A program made the translations under genes and the position numbers. 64,000 nucleotides of DNA from Oceanospirillum sediminis (GTDB lineage Bacteria; Pseudomonadota; Gammaproteobacteria; Pseudomonadales; Halomonadaceae). Under the pieces are notes generated by a model, which saw only the letters and a list, made by a program, of their open reading frames with translations, did not search any database and was not told the origin of the DNA. This document shows, one piece after another, positions 18,267-27,972 of the stretch (position 1 is its first letter; each line of letters begins with the position of its first letter). Location of the stretch: contig NZ_JACJFM010000010.1 in NCBI RefSeq assembly GCF_014164585.1, positions 1-64,000 of the forward strand. The letters run 5' to 3'.

Positions 18267-19853
18267 TCAGTCAATTCGGGGTGGCTGAGCAAAAGTATGG
18301 TAGGGCGCTGGCGATGCCACCTGCCATTCCAGCCCTTCAGCGCCTTCCCAGGGTTTATCTTCTGCTTTCTGGCCACCTTTAACGCATTTGATCACGATAT
18401 ACAGGAACAGCAGCTGGCTGAAACCGAACAGAAAACCACCAATGCTGGCAATCATATTGAAATCCGCAAACTGCAGGGCGTAATCCGGGATACGCCGGGG
18501 CATTCCGGCAAGACCGATGAAGTGCATCGGGAAAAAGGTGAGATTAACGCCGACCATTGATAACCAGAAGTGCCACTGTCCCAGGCGTTCGTCATACATA
18601 TGGCCGGTCCATTTCGGCAGCCAGTAGTAAGCTCCGGCAATAATGGAAAAGACCGCACCCGGCACCAGTACATAGTGGAAGTGTGCCACCACAAAATAGG
18701 TGTCGTGGTACTGGAAATCAGCCGGAGAGATCGCCAGCATCAACCCGGAAAAACCGCCAATGGTAAACAGCACAATAAAGCCGATGGCAAACAGCATAGG
18801 TGTTTCAAAACTGATTGCTCCACGGAACATGGTGCTGATCCAGTTAAACACCTTCACCCCGGTGGGCACGGCGATCAGCATAGTGGAATACATAAAGAAC
18901 AGCTCACCGGCTAAGGGTAGCCCTACAGTAAACATATGGTGCGCCCAGACCACGAACGACAGCAGGGCAATGGATGCTGTGGCGTATACCATAGAGGCGT
19001 AACCAAACAGGCGCTTGCGGCTAAAGGTCGGTACGATATGAGAGATGATGCCAAAGGCAGGCAGAATCATAATGTAGACTTCCGGGTGACCAAAGAACCA
19101 GAACAGGTGCTGGAACAGGACCGGATCACCGCCGCCACCGGCATCAAAGAAGCTGGTGCCAAAATGAATATCCATCAGCATCATGGTGATCACACCCGCC
19201 AGTACCGGCATCACGGCAATCAGCAGGAAAGCGGTGATCAGCCAGGTCCAGACAAACAGTGGCATCTTCATCATGGTCATGCCTGGTGCGCGCATATTCA
19301 GAATGGTGGCGATGACATTGATCGCCCCCATAATAGAGCTGATGCCCATCATGTGTACTGAGAAGATAAAGAAGGTTACGCTTGGAGGGGCATAAGTGGT
19401 AGAAAGCGGTGCATAGAAGGTCCAGCCAAAGTTAGGGCCACCACCTTCCATCAACAGTGTCGATAGCAACATGGCAAAAGCAAACGGCAGTATCCAGAAA
19501 CTCAGGTTATTCATTCTGGGCAGTGCCATATCCGGTGCCCCTACCATCAGTGGAATCATCCAGTTGGCGAGGCCGACAAAGGCAGGCATCACAGCCCCGA
19601 ATACCATAATCAGTCCATGCATAGTGGTCATCTGATTAAAAAACTCAGGTTGCACCAGCTGTAGACCGGGCTGAAAGAGTTCACTGCGGATCACCAGCGC
19701 CATACAGCCGCCAATCAGAAACATAGCAAAGCTGAACCAGAGATAGAGCGTACCGATATCTTTGTGGTTAGTGGTGTAAATCCAGCGTGTAATACCCCGA
19801 GCCGGGCCATGATGGCCATGCATCAGCTCAGGTTGGGTCATATCATTCATCAT
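18267..19853 (-). CDS. coxA: Cytochrome c oxidase subunit I
   Basis: Catalytic subunit of the aa3 oxidase, holding heme a, heme a3 and CuB. The 528 residues show 12 membrane helices. Motifs include [11 protein letters not shown] (heme a His), [18 protein letters not shown] with the His-Tyr cross-link and K-channel region, [10 protein letters not shown] (the CuB His pair), and [14 protein letters not shown] (heme a3 and a His). The D-channel motif region [19 protein letters not shown] is intact, so proton pumping is expected. Operon coxB-coxA-ctaG-coxC. Confidence 0.98.
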   Translation of the reverse strand: MMNDMTQPELMHGHHGPARGITRWIYTTNHKDIGTLYLWFSFAMFLIGGCMALVIRSELFQPGLQLVQPEFFNQMTTMHGLIMVFGAVMPAFVGLANWMIPLMVGAPDMALPRMNNLSFWILPFAFAMLLSTLLMEGGGPNFGWTFYAPLSTTYAPPSVTFFIFSVHMMGISSIMGAINVIATILNMRAPGMTMMKMPLFVWTWLITAFLLIAVMPVLAGVITMMLMDIHFGTSFFDAGGGGDPVLFQHLFWFFGHPEVYIMILPAFGIISHIVPTFSRKRLFGYASMVYATASIALLSFVVWAHHMFTVGLPLAGELFFMYSTMLIAVPTGVKVFNWISTMFRGAISFETPMLFAIGFIVLFTIGGFSGLMLAISPADFQYHDTYFVVAHFHYVLVPGAVFSIIAGAYYWLPKWTGHMYDERLGQWHFWLSMVGVNLTFFPMHFIGLAGMPRRIPDYALQFADFNMIASIGGFLFGFSQLLFLYIVIKCVKGGQKAEDKPWEGAEGLEWQVASPAPYHTFAQPPRID

Positions 19854-19871
19854 CCTGCTCCTTATGCTGAC

Positions 19872-21026
19872 CTACTGGCCCTGAATCTGCTTAATATCCT
19901 GGGGGGTGACAATCTCTCCGGTGTCGTTGCCCCAGGCATTGCGTTCATAAGTGATAACCGCTGCCAGATCGACGGCATCAAACTGACTGCCATAAGCAGC
20001 CATAGCGGTTCCGGCTTTACCATTCAGTACGATATTAATATGGCCTGCTTTGTCCTGGGTTGCCATCGGGCTACCTTTCAGTGCCGGGAAAGCGCCGGGA
20101 ATACCCATGCCGTTAGCCTGGTGACAGGCAGCACAGGCAGTGTTGTAGACCTGTTCTCCTTTGGTCATTAGTTCCGCCAGCGTCCATTCTTTTTCGGCTG
20201 ATGCCGCTTTCGCCTGTTTCGCAGTTTGTTGCTGAGCAACCCAGGCTGCATAGTCATCATCGTTCATTGCCACCACGACGATAGGCATAAAGCCATGATC
20301 CTTACCGCATAGCTCGGCGCATTGACCACGATAGGTGCCGGGTTTATCAATCTTGGTCCAGGCTTCATTGATAAAGCCGGGAATGGCATCTTTTTTCACT
20401 GCAAAGTCGGGAATCCACCAGGAGTGAATCACATCATTGGAGGTGAGCAGAAAACGCACTTTTTTACCTACGGGCAGTACCAGAGGGTTATCCACCTCTA
20501 GCAAGTAGGTGTCGGTTTTTTCCGCCTGATTTTCGATCTGCTCTTTGGGAGTGGTGAGATTACTGAAGAAATCGATCTCTTCATTCAGATACTGGTAACG
20601 CCACTTCCACTGATAGCCGGTAATCTGAATATCCACTTCTGCATCCGAGGTGTCGTACATCTGACGCAGCGTCGCTGTAGCCGGTACGGCCATACCCACC
20701 AGAATCAGTAATGGAATAACCGTCCAGATAATCTCTACAGTGGTGCTTTCATGAAAACTGGCTGGTTTAACACCTTTGGATTTCCGGTGATGAAAGATTG
20801 ACCAGAACATCACACCAAAGACGATCACGGCAATCACTACACAGATCCAGAAAATAATCATGTGCAGGGAGTAAACCGACTGACTGATTTCTGTCACACC
20901 CACGGGCATATTGAGTTCCCAGTCGGCTTTTGCTGTGGATGCCACAAGTGCTGAAGAGGCGAATAACGTTGTCAGGATCAGACCCTGTGCACGCGGTCCG
21001 CTGCCTGAGTCCCTTAACTTGTCCAT
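19872..21026 (-). CDS. coxB: Cytochrome c oxidase subunit II with fused cytochrome c domain
   Basis: Electron-entry subunit. From ATG 21026 (AGGTGGG site, residues beginning MDKLRDSG) the protein is 384 residues: a signal peptide ending in VASTAKA, two membrane helices, and the periplasmic CuA domain with CAELCGKDHGFMPIVV and the upstream VIHSWWIPDF. A C-terminal cytochrome c domain has the heme motif CAACH and a distal Met in SPMAT. This is a caa3-type subunit II, accepting electrons through its own heme. First gene of the oxidase operon; a longer in-frame ORF upstream lacks support. Confidence 0.95.
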   Translation of the reverse strand: MDKLRDSGSGPRAQGLILTTLFASSALVASTAKADWELNMPVGVTEISQSVYSLHMIIFWICVVIAVIVFGVMFWSIFHHRKSKGVKPASFHESTTVEIIWTVIPLLILVGMAVPATATLRQMYDTSDAEVDIQITGYQWKWRYQYLNEEIDFFSNLTTPKEQIENQAEKTDTYLLEVDNPLVLPVGKKVRFLLTSNDVIHSWWIPDFAVKKDAIPGFINEAWTKIDKPGTYRGQCAELCGKDHGFMPIVVVAMNDDDYAAWVAQQQTAKQAKAASAEKEWTLAELMTKGEQVYNTACAACHQANGMGIPGAFPALKGSPMATQDKAGHINIVLNGKAGTAMAAYGSQFDAVDLAAVITYERNAWGNDTGEIVTPQDIKQIQGQ

Positions 21027-21553
21027 AGGCCCACCTGTACTGTTCGGCTGGCTGAAACTGTATACGCGTGGCCCGCTCATTCAGTTCCGGACATGGAGGG
21101 TCTCAGGGTACGGGAATATCAACATCGACGGATGAGTACTGGCAGAAATAGTCTGTCAGCCGGGATGCTTCCTGCCAGACAGATGATCTGTCAGACAGCA
21201 GGCGTGTCAGTGTTCATATTCCGGCACGCTCAGGCTGTGTCCATAATGGGCTTAGCGCAGAGTCTCGGATAATAGGATTCTCTTTCTGATCCTGCCCTGG
21301 CAAAGAAGCTGTTACTTCCACCTGTCAGATAGTCAGAAAAAGGGCGATTTCAGCTTGAGTATAGACAGGGATTTGAAAGTGCAAGTAATGAAAGGATAAA
21401 ACTCTTATCAGAAGCTTATACCGTGTTGCATAGAATGAGCCGGGTTGTCTGACAAGGACCAGGTCGCACTTTTGGGTTTTTAATATCCTGAAAAATAAAT
21501 ATTTTTCACATAAGACAGATTGCGACAGTAAAGCTTACAGGTGTCTGATCTGC
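21027..21553. other. Promoter region of the oxidase operon
   Basis: This 527-bp gap must carry the promoter of coxB and the 3' end of the DUF2970 gene. No convincing reading frame, and no regulator site I can name. Confidence 0.5.
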
Positions 21554-21742
21554 TTATGTTGTCTGAGTCAGCCAGCGAACCAGCAGAATTAGCAGAATAA
21601 CGAACAGGACTGTCAACATGATACCTGTGACAATAAAGGGCCATGCTGAGCCTGACTTAAAATCCTGTTGTCGGTTTTTTTCACTCTGTACACCCAGAAA
21701 GGCAGCCAGCACACTGCGAACAATTGATAGGAAGGATTTCAT
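21554..21742 (-). CDS. DUF2970 family membrane protein
   Basis: From ATG 21742 (GGAGAAAG site) the protein is 62 residues starting MKSFLSIVRSVLAAFLGVQSEKNRQQDF. This is the DUF2970 hallmark, followed by one long hydrophobic helix (about 33-57). The longer in-frame version overlaps the divergent GGDEF gene and is less likely. DUF2970 genes often sit just before coxB; their function is unknown. Confidence 0.85.
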   Translation of the reverse strand: MKSFLSIVRSVLAAFLGVQSEKNRQQDFKSGSAWPFIVTGIMLTVLFVILLILLVRWLTQTT

Positions 21743-21838
21743 ACCACTTTCTCCATCTGCCGATTTATATCCTATGATCAAAGATATAACTAAAAGTGCC
21801 GCAGTGCCTGTATAACGGCTTTTCCGGGAGAAATAGGG

Positions 21839-23884
21839 ATGATCTGTCAACTTATGCAGAGGGCTTTCGTCAGAGTTGCATTAAAACAGAGTTACCTGAC
21901 AGGCATTATACTGTTCTGGTTATCTGCACCTCTGAAAGCAGATGATCATCTGGCAGACCTGATCCAGAGTCTGGATTTCTGGCGCTTTGTGGCCATTTTT
22001 ATTGGTGGTATACAGTTTCTGATTATCGTCGGGCTGGGCATTTTTGCCCTGAAAAAATTCCGCCAGGCCAAGCGGGCTAAAGCGCTCAGTTCTGGTCTTG
22101 CAGAAAAAGCTGAGCAGTTAAGTGAAGAGCATCAGTTATTGCGTTCCTTGATGGATAACCTGCCTCATCTGATCAGTTTTAAGAATAAAAATGGCGAATA
22201 CATCGAGTTTAATACTTCATTTGAATCTTTCACAGGTAAAAAGCGCAGCCAGATTCTGCAGCATACCGAGTATGAGCTGTTTGAAAATACGGAAGCGGCT
22301 GGAATACGGGAGCAGGATAAACTGGTACTGACCACGGGTATTACTCAGAAAGCATCCCGCTGGTTACATGATTCTGAGGGTAAGCTGCGTCTGATGCATA
22401 TCTCGAAAGCACCACTGAGGGCGGTGAAAGACGGGCGGACAGGTATTCTGAGTATCAGTCAGGATATTACCGAGCAACATCAGAGGGAAATCATTTATAA
22501 ATACAGGAATAATATCCTTGAAATGATGGCGCAGGGAGCACCTTTACAGAATGTATTCAATAGCCTGATAGGTTTTACTGAAGAAACCTTCCCCGGCCTT
22601 TATTGTTCGATTCTGTTACTGGATAAGTCCGGACGTTACCTGTTGACTGCCGCGGCCCCCAGCCTGCCTGACTTTTATAATCAGGCTATTAACGGTGCTG
22701 AAATTGGCGAACAGCAGGGTTCTTGCGGTACAGCGGCTTTTACCGGAAGGCCTGTCATTGTCAGCGATATCAGTACTCATCATTACTGGCGCGACTATAA
22801 AGAGCTGGCATTGCGAGCAGGCCTTAAAGCCTGCTGGTCCATTCCTATTAAAAACCGGCATGGTGAAATTCTGGGCACATTCGCGCTCTATCACAAAAAA
22901 ATTGCTGAACCGACAACGGCGCAGCTGGAGCTGATGCATGCGAATACTCAACTGGCTTCTATTGCGATTGATGCAGATCGGATGGATCAGCAGCTGCGTA
23001 TGTTATCTCAGGCTATTGAGTACTCCGCCAGCTTTGTCATGATTACTGATGCTGAGCTGACACTGGAATACGTTAACTCCAGTCTGGAAAGCTGTACCGG
23101 CTACAGTGCCGAAGAATTACTGGGGCGAAAAGTCGGTTTTCTGTCCTGTGAAGAGAAAGAAGCAGAGATTGTCAGGGATATCTGGAGTACCGTTCTGACG
23201 GGACATATCTGGCGTGGTGAGCGCCTGCTGCAGAAAAGAAATGGTGATCAGTTCTGGGTAGTCAGTTCCATTGCTCCGATTAAAAATCAGGAAAGCGAAA
23301 TTACTCATCTGGTCAGTGTCAGTGAAGATATTACTCAGTTGAAAAAGGATCAGGAACGCATGGAGCTGCTGGCGTTTTATGACCCTTTGACAGGTCTGGC
23401 AAACCGTCGCTTATTTAAGGATCGCCTGGATGAGGCGCTGAAAAAGGTGCGTCGCAATCAGGGAGGGATTGCTCTGTTGTATCTGGACCTGGATCATTTT
23501 AAAGAGGTCAATGATAACTATGGTCATGAAGCTGGTGATGCGTTGTTGAAGGCTATTGCCAGGCATCTGGAAGATACGGTGCGAGAAAGTGATGTGGTAT
23601 CCCGGATTGGTGGTGACGAGTTTAATCTGATTCTGCATGACCTGAACTCCGTTCAGGATGCCCTGAGTGTAGCGGATAAAATTCTCTCTGTAATCAGCCA
23701 GCCTGTCGATATTGGCGTAGCGCAGGTTGAAATTTCAGGAAGTATCGGCATTACTCTGGCTCCTGGCGATGGTATGGATGCCAAAATGCTGATCAAGAAT
23801 GCTGATGTAGCCATGTATCAAAGTAAGCAACAGGGCAGAAATCGCAGCCAGCTTTATTCTTCCCGGAGTTATCAGGGATCATGA
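21839..23884 (+). CDS. PAS-GAF-PAS-GGDEF diguanylate cyclase
   Basis: 681 residues. A hydrophobic N terminus (about 17-33, signal-like) and a membrane helix (about 50-70) are followed by a PAS domain (about 100-215), a GAF domain (about 235-380), a second PAS with PAC (about 385-510) and a C-terminal GGDEF domain. The active-site loop reads RIGGDEF and an inhibitory RxxD (RESD) lies five residues before it, so an active, feedback-controlled c-di-GMP synthase is expected. No EAL domain. The start is backed by a GGGAG site. It is divergent from the DUF2970 gene and convergent with the LysR gene. Confidence 0.9.
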   Translation: MICQLMQRAFVRVALKQSYLTGIILFWLSAPLKADDHLADLIQSLDFWRFVAIFIGGIQFLIIVGLGIFALKKFRQAKRAKALSSGLAEKAEQLSEEHQLLRSLMDNLPHLISFKNKNGEYIEFNTSFESFTGKKRSQILQHTEYELFENTEAAGIREQDKLVLTTGITQKASRWLHDSEGKLRLMHISKAPLRAVKDGRTGILSISQDITEQHQREIIYKYRNNILEMMAQGAPLQNVFNSLIGFTEETFPGLYCSILLLDKSGRYLLTAAAPSLPDFYNQAINGAEIGEQQGSCGTAAFTGRPVIVSDISTHHYWRDYKELALRAGLKACWSIPIKNRHGEILGTFALYHKKIAEPTTAQLELMHANTQLASIAIDADRMDQQLRMLSQAIEYSASFVMITDAELTLEYVNSSLESCTGYSAEELLGRKVGFLSCEEKEAEIVRDIWSTVLTGHIWRGERLLQKRNGDQFWVVSSIAPIKNQESEITHLVSVSEDITQLKKDQERMELLAFYDPLTGLANRRLFKDRLDEALKKVRRNQGGIALLYLDLDHFKEVNDNYGHEAGDALLKAIARHLEDTVRESDVVSRIGGDEFNLILHDLNSVQDALSVADKILSVISQPVDIGVAQVEISGSIGITLAPGDGMDAKMLIKNADVAMYQSKQQGRNRSQLYSSRSYQGS

Positions 23885-23908
23885 TACCGGCTATCTGTCC
23901 GGTATCAT
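23881..23908. terminator. Hairpin between convergent GGDEF and LysR genes
   Basis: ATGATACCGG (23881-23890, including the TGA of the GGDEF gene) pairs perfectly with CCGGTATCAT (23899-23908). There is no T-run, so termination is only likely. Confidence 0.5.
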
Positions 23909-23918
23909 CGCAGGGCTT

Positions 23919-24839
23919 TCAGGAGAATGTTTCTATCTGATTAACGGGGAGTGCTAAATCCAGGCCTTCTGGCAGATTATTCTGCATAAAATCAACAAAA
24001 GCACGGCTGGCTTTAGACAGATAATGGTTTTTTTTCCAGCCCAGGCCAATATAGAGCGGTATTCTGGGCGTGAAAGGAATTGTAGTCAGTTTATCTTTTT
24101 CAGTAACAATGCGGGACAGAACTGTACTGATTCCTACTTCATTCTCGACCAGGGATTTCAGCAGATCAATCAGGTTCGTTTCAAAGCGAATATCCAGTTT
24201 AATATGGTGCTGACGACTGTATTTGCTGACCGCTTCCCGTAAAAAATAGCCTTCTCTGTACAGCACCAGAGGTTCACGACAGAAGGTTTCCAGAGTAATT
24301 TCCTGCTGCTGACTCAGAGGATGATCCTGTGGAACACAGGCTGCGACTTCCTCCTGAAACAGCTCGACACAACGAATCTGTTCATGGGGGCGATCGGAAC
24401 GAATCAGGGCAATATCCAGCTCACCTTCCAGCAACATCTGTTGCAATGAAGCGGTACCTGCTTCAATCAGATTAACCCGGACTTTCGGGTACTGCTTTTT
24501 GAAGGAGGCCAGCATCTCCGGCAGGTAATAGGAGCTGAGCATGCTGGAGGCGCCGAACTGAATAGTACCGGTTTCAAAACCTTTCAGCTCCTGGATCTCC
24601 AGTTCCGCTTCACTGACCGTATTCAGAATACGCTGAGCGTGTCTGAGCAGTACTTCACCGTCTGATGTCAGAGTCATTTTCCGTTCTGCACGGTTGACCA
24701 GTTTCAGACCTACTTCCTCTTCCAGCTTTTTGATTGCCATACTCAGGGCGGGCTGTGCAATCCCCAGATGAGTGGCGGTATGTGTGAAGTTTCCGATCTG
24801 TGCCAGAGCACAGAAATATTTCAGTCGCTTGATATCCAT
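23919..24839 (-). CDS. LysR-family regulator, probably GcdR-like
   Basis: 306 residues: N-terminal winged HTH (about 1-60; AQPALSMAIKKLEEEVG) and a C-terminal co-inducer domain. It is transcribed divergently from the class III CoA-transferase across 186 bp, the standard arrangement for a LysR activator and its target. In pseudomonads a LysR protein (GcdR) controls glutaryl-CoA dehydrogenase and the CoA-transferase in response to glutarate. The same role is inferred here from its place in the cluster; the ligand cannot be read from sequence. Confidence 0.82.
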   Translation of the reverse strand: MDIKRLKYFCALAQIGNFTHTATHLGIAQPALSMAIKKLEEEVGLKLVNRAERKMTLTSDGEVLLRHAQRILNTVSEAELEIQELKGFETGTIQFGASSMLSSYYLPEMLASFKKQYPKVRVNLIEAGTASLQQMLLEGELDIALIRSDRPHEQIRCVELFQEEVAACVPQDHPLSQQQEITLETFCREPLVLYREGYFLREAVSKYSRQHHIKLDIRFETNLIDLLKSLVENEVGISTVLSRIVTEKDKLTTIPFTPRIPLYIGLGWKKNHYLSKASRAFVDFMQNNLPEGLDLALPVNQIETFS

Positions 24840-24866
24840 TATCCGGCCATTCGATATGCTTATTAA

Positions 24867-24900
24867 AATTATACATACTATATATTGTAATTATTGAACG
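24867..24900. promoter_or_regulatory. A/T-rich candidate operator between the LysR and CoA-transferase genes
   Basis: The stretch AATTATACATACTATATATT (24867-24886) and the bases after it resemble stretches at 27590-27624 (upstream of dctP) and 35002-35040 (upstream of gcdH). It lies in the divergent LysR/CoA-transferase gap, where the LysR protein should bind. Confidence 0.4.
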
Positions 24901-25025
24901 TGCCTCGTTAATTTGCTTACAGACACAATAAATAAAATAAGAGTCATCCGGACTGAGAGGGAGTTACCACAGAGCTTTTGACCTGAGCTCTGAAAATATC
25001 CGGCTGATTCTGTAAGGAGGTTGAT

Positions 25026-26264
25026 ATGGGTGCGTTATCTCATATTCGTGTACTGGATATGAGCCGAATTCTGGCAGGCCCCTGGGCGGGCCAATTGCTG
25101 GCTGATCTTGGTGCTGATGTCATTAAAATCGAACGACCGCAGCGAGGGGATGATACCCGCAGCTGGGGGCCTCCCTGGATGGATGTGCATCAGCAGGAGC
25201 GGGGGGAAGCCGCTTATTATCTGTGTGCCAACCGCAATAAACGCTCCCTTGCACTGGATATCACCAGCCCTCAGGGGCAGGAAGTAATCCGTAATCTGGT
25301 TAAAGACTGCGATATCCTGCTGGAAAACTATAAAGTGGGTGGCCTGAAAAAATATGGCCTGGATTACGATAGCCTTAAAACGATCAATCCGCGCCTTATT
25401 TACTGCTCGATTACCGGTTTTGGTCAGGATGGCCCCTATGCGAAACGTCCGGGATACGACTTCCTGATTCAGGCCATGAGCGGCCTGATGAGCATTACCG
25501 GAGAGAAAGACGGGCGTCCCGGAGCAGGGCCTCAGAAGGTTGGTGTTGCCCTGACTGATGTTCTGACGGGTATGTACGCCACGACTGGTGTACTGGCTGC
25601 ACTGGCGGCTCGGGAGAAAACCGGAGAAGGTCAGTATATTGACGTTGCTCTGATGGATGTTCAGGTGGCCTGTCTGGCCAATCAGGCTATGAATTATCTG
25701 GTGTCTGGCACGGCCCCGAAACGCCTTGGCAATGCACATCCTAATATTGTGCCCTATCAGAGTTTTGCCACATCAGATGGTTATATGATTCTGGCTGTTG
25801 GCAATGATGATCAGTTCAGAAAATTCTGTCGTGAGGCCGGTGCTGAGTATCTGGCTGATGATGAAAGGTATCAGACCAATGCTCAGCGTGTGGCTAACAG
25901 AGAGACTCTGGCAGAAACCCTGGCAGAACTGATTCTGACGCGCAGCACTACAGATTGGATCAACGCACTGGAGGCACTGTCCGTTCCCTGTGGCCCGATT
26001 AATACCATTAAGGATGTTTTTGAGGACCCTCAGATTCAGGCCAGGGGAATGAAACTGGATGTTGCCCATGATACAGCGGTGGCCGGTAGTATGCCTTCTG
26101 TTGCTAACCCGCTGAAAATGTCGGGTACTCCGGTACGTTATGACAGAGCCGCACCTACGCTGGGTGAGCATACACAGCATATTCTTAAAGAGGCAGGGCT
26201 GAGCTCAGATCAGATTACTTATCTTTATGAACAGGGAGTTATTTCAGGTGGAGAAGCAACTTAA
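25026..26264 (+). CDS. Class III CoA-transferase, probable succinyl-CoA:glutarate CoA-transferase
   Basis: 412 residues of the CaiB/BaiF (family III) type: MGALSHIRVLDMSRILAGPWAGQLLADLGADVIKIERP at the N terminus, the catalytic Asp in VALTDVLTGMYA-type context (the family Asp is near residue 170-180), and the closing PTLGEHTQHIL motif. It should move CoA from succinyl-CoA to glutarate, feeding GcdH. In this family substrate choice cannot be read from motifs; the call rests on the cluster with GcdH, CsiD and LhgO and on similarity in layout to gcdG/SUGCT. Very strong AAGGAGG ribosome site. Confidence 0.82.
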   Translation: MGALSHIRVLDMSRILAGPWAGQLLADLGADVIKIERPQRGDDTRSWGPPWMDVHQQERGEAAYYLCANRNKRSLALDITSPQGQEVIRNLVKDCDILLENYKVGGLKKYGLDYDSLKTINPRLIYCSITGFGQDGPYAKRPGYDFLIQAMSGLMSITGEKDGRPGAGPQKVGVALTDVLTGMYATTGVLAALAAREKTGEGQYIDVALMDVQVACLANQAMNYLVSGTAPKRLGNAHPNIVPYQSFATSDGYMILAVGNDDQFRKFCREAGAEYLADDERYQTNAQRVANRETLAETLAELILTRSTTDWINALEALSVPCGPINTIKDVFEDPQIQARGMKLDVAHDTAVAGSMPSVANPLKMSGTPVRYDRAAPTLGEHTQHILKEAGLSSDQITYLYEQGVISGGEAT

Positions 26265-26365
26265 TGCCGGAAGCTGGTCTCTGTTTTTGATCTTTATCTG
26301 AACGGATGCATTCTGTGTTGCCGGGTGTAGCCGGGAGATCCGGTAACTTTTGACTTTAAAGCTTA

Positions 26366-26391
26366 TGTTCAGGTGTTTAAGCGCCTGAACA
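26366..26391 (+). terminator. Hairpin after the CoA-transferase gene
   Basis: TTCAGGTG-TTTAAG-CGCCTGAA (stem about 26368-26389), 100 bp beyond the stop. No strong T-run, so this is a possible terminator or 3' end. Confidence 0.4.
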
Positions 26392-26402
26392 ACCAGTTAT
26401 CA

Positions 26403-26517
26403 ATATTTATACACTTTCCCCTCCAATCCGAGAGAAAAGAAATATCCAGGCCAGGAGGCTTAAAGTCTCTGTGCTGAATAGTCGCTTGGAGGGGGGATGG
26501 AGCTGATGTAATTCCAT
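26403..26517 (+). ncRNA. Candidate structured RNA, copy 1
   Basis: CCCCTCCAA (26418-26426) can pair with TTGGAGGGG (26486-26494), followed by a second hairpin ATGGA...TCCAT (26497-26517). The 5' portion ATATTTATAC plus a CTTT-pyrimidine run, and AAAGAAATAT 24 bases on, recur at 55990-56040. It could be a small RNA or the leader of the yqhA-like gene 130 bp downstream. No known family recognised. Confidence 0.35.
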
Positions 26518-26528
26518 GCTTGAAAACA

Positions 26529-26539
26529 CAGGCTATGTA
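26529..26539. repeat. 11-bp direct repeat flanking the yqhA-like gene (left copy)
   Basis: CAGGCTATGTA occurs here and again at 27180-27190, on either side of an AT-rich gene. It may be chance or an insertion scar. Confidence 0.4.
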
Positions 26540-26645
26540 CCAGAATAATATCTCTTTATTGGAAGAAGCTATTTAGCTATCCTGTTACGATATTTTATTA
26601 GTAGTTGTTAAATTAATGCTAGTGATGAAAATCGAGAGATAGTAT

Positions 26646-27146
26646 ATGAAAAAAATTGAAAGCATTGTTTTCAGAAGTCGGTGGCTGCTTGCTCCTTTTT
26701 TTCTTGGGCTTATTCTGGCTTTATTTATTCTGCTTGGTAAGTTTTTGAAAGAGCTGTTCTGGCTGGTTTATAGCTTTGCTGAAATATCAAAAAATGATTC
26801 ATTAATATCTATATTGACTCTGCTTGATGTTACCCTGATTGCTTGTCTGATCATTATTATTGTTTTTAGTGGTTATGATATTTTTGTATCAAAATTCAGT
26901 CATATTGAAAGTGATAAAAAGCCTGGCTGGGTAGGGAAAGTGACCTTTTCTGATTTAAAGCTGAAGTTAATTACTGCAATTGTAGCTATATCGTCAGTCG
27001 AGCTTTTACGCGCCATTATTAACATTGATAATAATACAAATGATGTAATGATGTGGAAAGTGGGGGTGCATATTACTTTTGTATTTACTGGCGTATTTTT
27101 TGCTTTGACTGATTATATTGTTTCTAAAAAGGGACAAGGGCATTAA
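26646..27146 (+). CDS. yqhA: UPF0114/YqhA family membrane protein
   Basis: 166 residues with four membrane helices. The opening SRWLLAPFFLGLILAL, the middle SGYDIFVSKF and KLKLITAIVAISSVELLRA segments are characteristic of the UPF0114 (E. coli YqhA) family, whose function is not established. The gene is visibly richer in A/T than its neighbours and splits the glutarate cluster between the CoA-transferase and the TRAP genes, suggesting later insertion. It is unlikely to take part in glutarate use. Confidence 0.85.
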   Translation: MKKIESIVFRSRWLLAPFFLGLILALFILLGKFLKELFWLVYSFAEISKNDSLISILTLLDVTLIACLIIIIVFSGYDIFVSKFSHIESDKKPGWVGKVTFSDLKLKLITAIVAISSVELLRAIINIDNNTNDVMMWKVGVHITFVFTGVFFALTDYIVSKKGQGH

Positions 27147-27972
27147 TTAGCTGCTTTCTTAGCCTGTATATCAGTACTTCAGGCTATGTAATTATAACCA
27201 GAAGGTACTGTGTTTCATTAGAGGAAAGTAAGCTGGCTGGATGCTCCCTGTTCTATATTGTTTTAATCAATTTGCACTGATGGATTCTGAAATTAACCCA
27301 CTCATTATTCTCCAGCTGTTGTCTGGGGAATAATGACGGCCCGATTCACGATGGCTTTGTTCTCCTGTGGAATATTGTATTTCAGAGTTTGATTCAGCCA
27401 ATCTTCAGAGTTTGTGTCGTATTCATCTCTGACAAGGCATTTCCGAGCATGTAAAAAAGATGACCTTGCGCTTGAAACAGACATAAATCAGCAGAGAAAA
27501 GCACAGAAAAACAAACGCATGAATGGTTGTAAGTGGTTGTTTATCCTTGTAAAAAAAATGGTTTTTTGTCCATAAGAAAATATTATGATAATTATAAATA
27601 CCATATACTTTACTTATTTTAACGATATCTATACCTTCGGAAATAGTCTGTGCAGGGACTGTAAACAGCCAGAATTCTGAGCACCTGAATCGCTGTTTTC
27701 ATGGACTGGAAGTTATATCCGGTGATTGAGAACTGTTTTACTGCTGCTCCGGCTCTATGGGCAGGAGAAGGGTTCAGTGCTGAGGAAAATTCTGTGACCT
27801 GAGTGAAAGTGCTGATATCGGTTTTAATCGCCGCTATTCAGTGTAAAAGCCGGGAATTGTGCAGGATTTGATCAGGATCTTGTTCGGGAATCAGGATTTA
27901 GCCCTGAAGATCTGATGGTGACATCCGCTGCCGGATTGCGCCCTATAAAATAATTAATAAGAGTAGAGAAAA
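27147..27972. other. Long intergenic region upstream of the TRAP operon
   Basis: These 826 bp contain the right copy of the CAGGCTATGTA repeat (27180-27190), the A/T-rich motif at 27590-27624 with a TATACT box (27604-27609), and then about 350 bp before dctP. No reading frame of note was seen. If transcription starts near 27616 the dctP mRNA has an unusually long leader. Confidence 0.5.
27590..27624 (+). promoter_or_regulatory. A/T-rich candidate operator/promoter upstream of dctP
   Basis: The stretch beginning AATTATAAATACCATATACT matches the LysR/CoA-transferase intergenic motif (24867-24900) at about 27 of 34 positions. It includes TATACT, a good -10 hexamer. Confidence 0.4.

Noticed and set aside
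18128-18376. An 82-codon open frame between coxA and ctaG
   Set aside because: It overlaps the 3' end of coxA in another frame and has no ribosome site or family resemblance.
27850-27970. Sigma-54 promoter directly upstream of dctP
   Set aside because: Candidate GG...GC pairs are not ten bases apart, unlike the perfect spacing before the Amt-MCP gene.
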